Below are positions 62,060-64,000 of a DNA stretch of 64,000 bases, piece by piece (positions within the stretch are counted from its first letter, which is position 1; each line of letters starts with the position of its first letter). The notes beneath the pieces are model-generated. The model had not been told where the DNA came from and searched no databases. It worked only from the letters and a program-made list of their open reading frames with translations. This DNA comes from Argonema antarcticum A004/B2. Its GTDB lineage: Bacteria > Cyanobacteriota > Cyanobacteriia > Cyanobacteriales > Aerosakkonemataceae. The DNA lies in the NCBI RefSeq assembly GCF_023333585.1, contig NZ_JAIQZN010000005.1:82473-146472 (forward strand), given 5' to 3'. A program made the translations under genes and the position numbers.

Positions 62060-63475
62060 CTAATCCATTATTCCAGATGAGAAGATCCATAAAAGTAAAA
62101 GCAACCCAAAAATCACTAAAATTGCGATCGCTGTAATTCCCACAATCAGCCATCCTGCGATCGCCCACGCCCTTTGATGAGCTTTAAACTCAGAAACACT
62201 GCGCCACTGGCGACTTTTCCAAGCCCACTCATTGCCTTTGACTCCGAGAATAACTCCCATAGTCAGCCAGGGCATACCTAAAGAGAGTACCAAAGTTGGA
62301 TCTACCCAAGCAAGCAGTCCAATCCAAACCCGATTGCTCAGACACCAGACACCCGGTAGCAAAAAAGCTCCCCAGTTCCAGCCTTGGATCTCATCCGGCA
62401 CCCTGACAGAGCTATCAAATATACTACCTTGACCGGAATTATTAGCAAATACAGTTTTTACTGCCGATAAAGCACCCAGGGGGGAACGATGAACGGGTGT
62501 GTGGAGTGGTTCTAGAAGTTGCAGGATTTCCTCAGCTGATTGAAAACGCTCGTAAGGTTTGGGCGCTACCATCCGGGAAAGTATCTCCTTTAGCTGAGTA
62601 CTCAAGTTTGGCACTTCTTTATCCCAAACCCAATTCATCGTTTCCGGATCGATGAGTTGTTGAGGTTGTTTACCAGTCAACAGGACAACAGCTGTAACGC
62701 CCAAAGCATATAAATCGCTGTAAGGTGCTACGATTCCCAGTCGTATTTGCTCATCTGGAGCATAGCCAATTTTACCTAAGCGGGTGCTGCTGTCGGAGGA
62801 GAACTGATTTAGCGTACCTGTTAGCTGGGTGGCGACATTAATTGCGATTCGCTTGACGCCGCCTAAGTCAATCAAGACGGGAAGTTTGTCGTGAGAGCGG
62901 CAAATAATGTTGTCTGGGGCAATGTCGCGGTGAATAACGCCTTGACGATGGAGATAACTTAAAACGGGGAGAAGTTTTCGCAATAGTTCTACGATTTCTG
63001 CCTCGTTAAAGCATTCACCTTTTTGTAGTCGCTGGTTCAACAAGGATTGATAAGTTTGCCCTTCAATATAGTCTTGAACTATAAACAGGTGTTTCTCTTG
63101 CTGAAAAAATTCCCAGAACCGGGGAATCTGGTAATGTTTGAGTTTGTGAAGCATTGCAGCTTCCCGTTCAAACAGTTCGTGGGCTTTCTGGAGGTTGTAC
63201 GCGCCTTGAGCGAGTGGGGTTAGTTCTTTGATAACGACTGATTCGTTGAAGCGACCAGTATCTTTGACTAGATAAGTTCGGCCAAATCCTCCCTGACCTA
63301 GCTGATACTGAATTATGTAGCGATCGCGCAACTTTGTCCCAGAGTGCAATCCAGTTTCAGATGTTGCGACGCCACCCGTGCTGGTGTTTCCGCTTTGCAG
63401 AGATACACCGCAATAAGAACAAAACCGATATCCAGTAGGATTTTGATGCCCTTGGCTACAAGTGATGACACTCAT
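62060..63475 (-). CDS. Ser/Thr protein kinase, cyanobacterial type with C-terminal membrane anchor
   Basis: 471 residues. A zinc-ribbon-like CSQGH/CSYCGV start (about 6-23), then a kinase domain (about 50-325) with LGQGGFGRTYLVKD (intact glycine loop), VVIKELTP (Lys), HRDIAPDNII in place of HRDIKPxN, and LIDLGGVK in place of DFG; YAPDEQ is the APE motif. The HRDIA and DLGG variants recur in cyanobacterial kinases, where activity is not ruled out. The C-terminal 110 residues contain three membrane helices (IGLLAWVDPTLVLSLGMPWL; IAGWLIVGITAIAILVIFGL). Confidence 0.88.
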   Translation of the reverse strand: MSVITCSQGHQNPTGYRFCSYCGVSLQSGNTSTGGVATSETGLHSGTKLRDRYIIQYQLGQGGFGRTYLVKDTGRFNESVVIKELTPLAQGAYNLQKAHELFEREAAMLHKLKHYQIPRFWEFFQQEKHLFIVQDYIEGQTYQSLLNQRLQKGECFNEAEIVELLRKLLPVLSYLHRQGVIHRDIAPDNIICRSHDKLPVLIDLGGVKRIAINVATQLTGTLNQFSSDSSTRLGKIGYAPDEQIRLGIVAPYSDLYALGVTAVVLLTGKQPQQLIDPETMNWVWDKEVPNLSTQLKEILSRMVAPKPYERFQSAEEILQLLEPLHTPVHRSPLGALSAVKTVFANNSGQGSIFDSSVRVPDEIQGWNWGAFLLPGVWCLSNRVWIGLLAWVDPTLVLSLGMPWLTMGVILGVKGNEWAWKSRQWRSVSEFKAHQRAWAIAGWLIVGITAIAILVIFGLLLLLWIFSSGIMD

Positions 63476-63535
63476 GACGTTATTGCCCCAACCTCTGCTA
63501 TCCTAACTGTTGCTACGCGATCGCTTATTAATTCA

Positions 63536-64000
63536 ATGGTAGAAGTATTGATTACGGGTAAGACTAAATTGCTGGGTGTTATCGGTCACCCGATCGAGCA
63601 TTCCCTATCCCCAGTTATGCACAATGCAGCCATTGCGACGCTGGGATTAAATTATGTCTATGTGCCTTTGGCAGTAAAGCCGGAAGATTTGGAGAGAGCG
63701 ATCGCTGGTTTTGGCGCGATCGATCTTGTCGGCTTTAATGTTACCATTCCCCACAAACAGGCGATTATGGCTCTGCTATCAGAAATATCGCCTCAAGCAA
63801 AAGCAGTAGGAGCAGTTAATACCGTTTGGCGTAACGAAAACGGTTGGAGTGGTACGAATACCGATGTGGAAGGGTTTTTGGCACCACTTATCAACCTCAC
63901 CCCCCAACCCCCTCTCCTCTGGGAGGAGAGGGGGAGTAAGGATTGGGTGTGGTCAAAACCCGTTGGTGATGTAGGGGACAAGGGGGACAAGGGGGACAAG
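63536..64000 (+). CDS. aroE: Shikimate dehydrogenase, 5' part (cut by window end)
   Basis: Reduces 3-dehydroshikimate to shikimate with NADPH. ATG 63536 opens MVEVLITGKTKLLGVIGHP; IEHSLSPVMHNAAI (shikimate binding), FNVTIPHKQAIM (catalytic Lys) and VGAVNTVWRNENGWSGTNTD are all in place. After about residue 118 the frame runs into a CT/GA-rich hairpin-like stretch (CCCCTCTCCTCTGGGAGGAG, 63912-63931) and GGGGACAAG repeats at 63974-64000, which is not AroE sequence. The reading frame stays open to the edge, so either the gene carries an in-frame insertion or it is broken beyond the window. Confidence 0.85.
   Translation, partial: MVEVLITGKTKLLGVIGHPIEHSLSPVMHNAAIATLGLNYVYVPLAVKPEDLERAIAGFGAIDLVGFNVTIPHKQAIMALLSEISPQAKAVGAVNTVWRNENGWSGTNTDVEGFLAPLINLTPQPPLLWEERGSKDWVWSKPVGDVGDKGDKGDK

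Overview
The window is chromosomal DNA from a cyanobacterium, most likely a filamentous, Oscillatoriales-type (Microcoleus/Oscillatoria-like) species. The evidence is the very frequent HIP1 octamer GCGATCGC, many heptameric tandem repeats between genes, and cyanobacterium-typical genes: guaB3-yfr1-trxA synteny, a photosystem II S4 protein, DUF3727, a CSP41-like epimerase, Uma2 nucleases, cyanobacterial Ser/Thr kinases and an NB-ARC protein. There is no prophage, IS transposase, tRNA or rRNA gene that I can see.

Layout. 1-8.4 kb: end of a chemoreceptor, aconitase B (acnB), a GH3 hexosaminidase and a GHL10-like hydrolase. 8.5-14 kb: solitary CRISPR-repeat-like sequence, then GNAT-ruvX-DUF3727-mltG, a candidate sRNA, and proB. 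14-24.4 kb: LOG protein, trxA, the sRNA Yfr1, guaB3, an orphan toxin/immunity-like pair, two Uma2 nucleases, a YqiJ-YqiK-like flotillin operon, a VOC protein and a two-gene unknown pair. 24.4-33.5 kb: mutS2, pgsA, a PD-(D/E)XK-like protein, a CSP41-like protein, surE, an 1.1-kb repeat-rich region and a type-4-like uracil-DNA glycosylase. 33.5-43.7 kb: cysC, photosystem II S4 protein, serA, prmA, an intact prohibitin next to a deleted copy, and a TPM-domain protein with a polyglycine tail. 43.8-54.8 kb is a signalling cluster: NB-ARC ATPase plus transmembrane kinase with an extracytoplasmic ligand-binding domain, endonuclease V, a histidine kinase behind two ModA-like lipoproteins, and an FHA protein overlapping an FHA-flavoprotein fusion. 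55-64 kb: a frameshifted secreted protein, unknown small proteins, a CPA2 antiporter with USP domains, a BLUF photoactivated adenylate cyclase downstream of a Ser/Thr kinase, and the start of aroE.

Most notable: (1) a close OaPAC-like BLUF adenylate cyclase 15 nt downstream of a kinase gene; (2) the NB-ARC + kinase/solute-binding receptor pair, in which the NB-ARC protein lacks the usual C-terminal sensor repeats; (3) an orphan polymorphic-toxin-33-like gene with a DUF4279 partner; (4) FHA + FHA-flavoprotein pair; (5) Yfr1, absent from protein-only annotation; (6) a dispersed palindrome family (four copies) and heptamer repeats, some of which sit in frame inside ruvX, mutS2 and aroE. Gene decay is visible in several places (prohibitin copy, secreted protein, methyltransferase tail, a C-terminal fragment at 31.5 kb).
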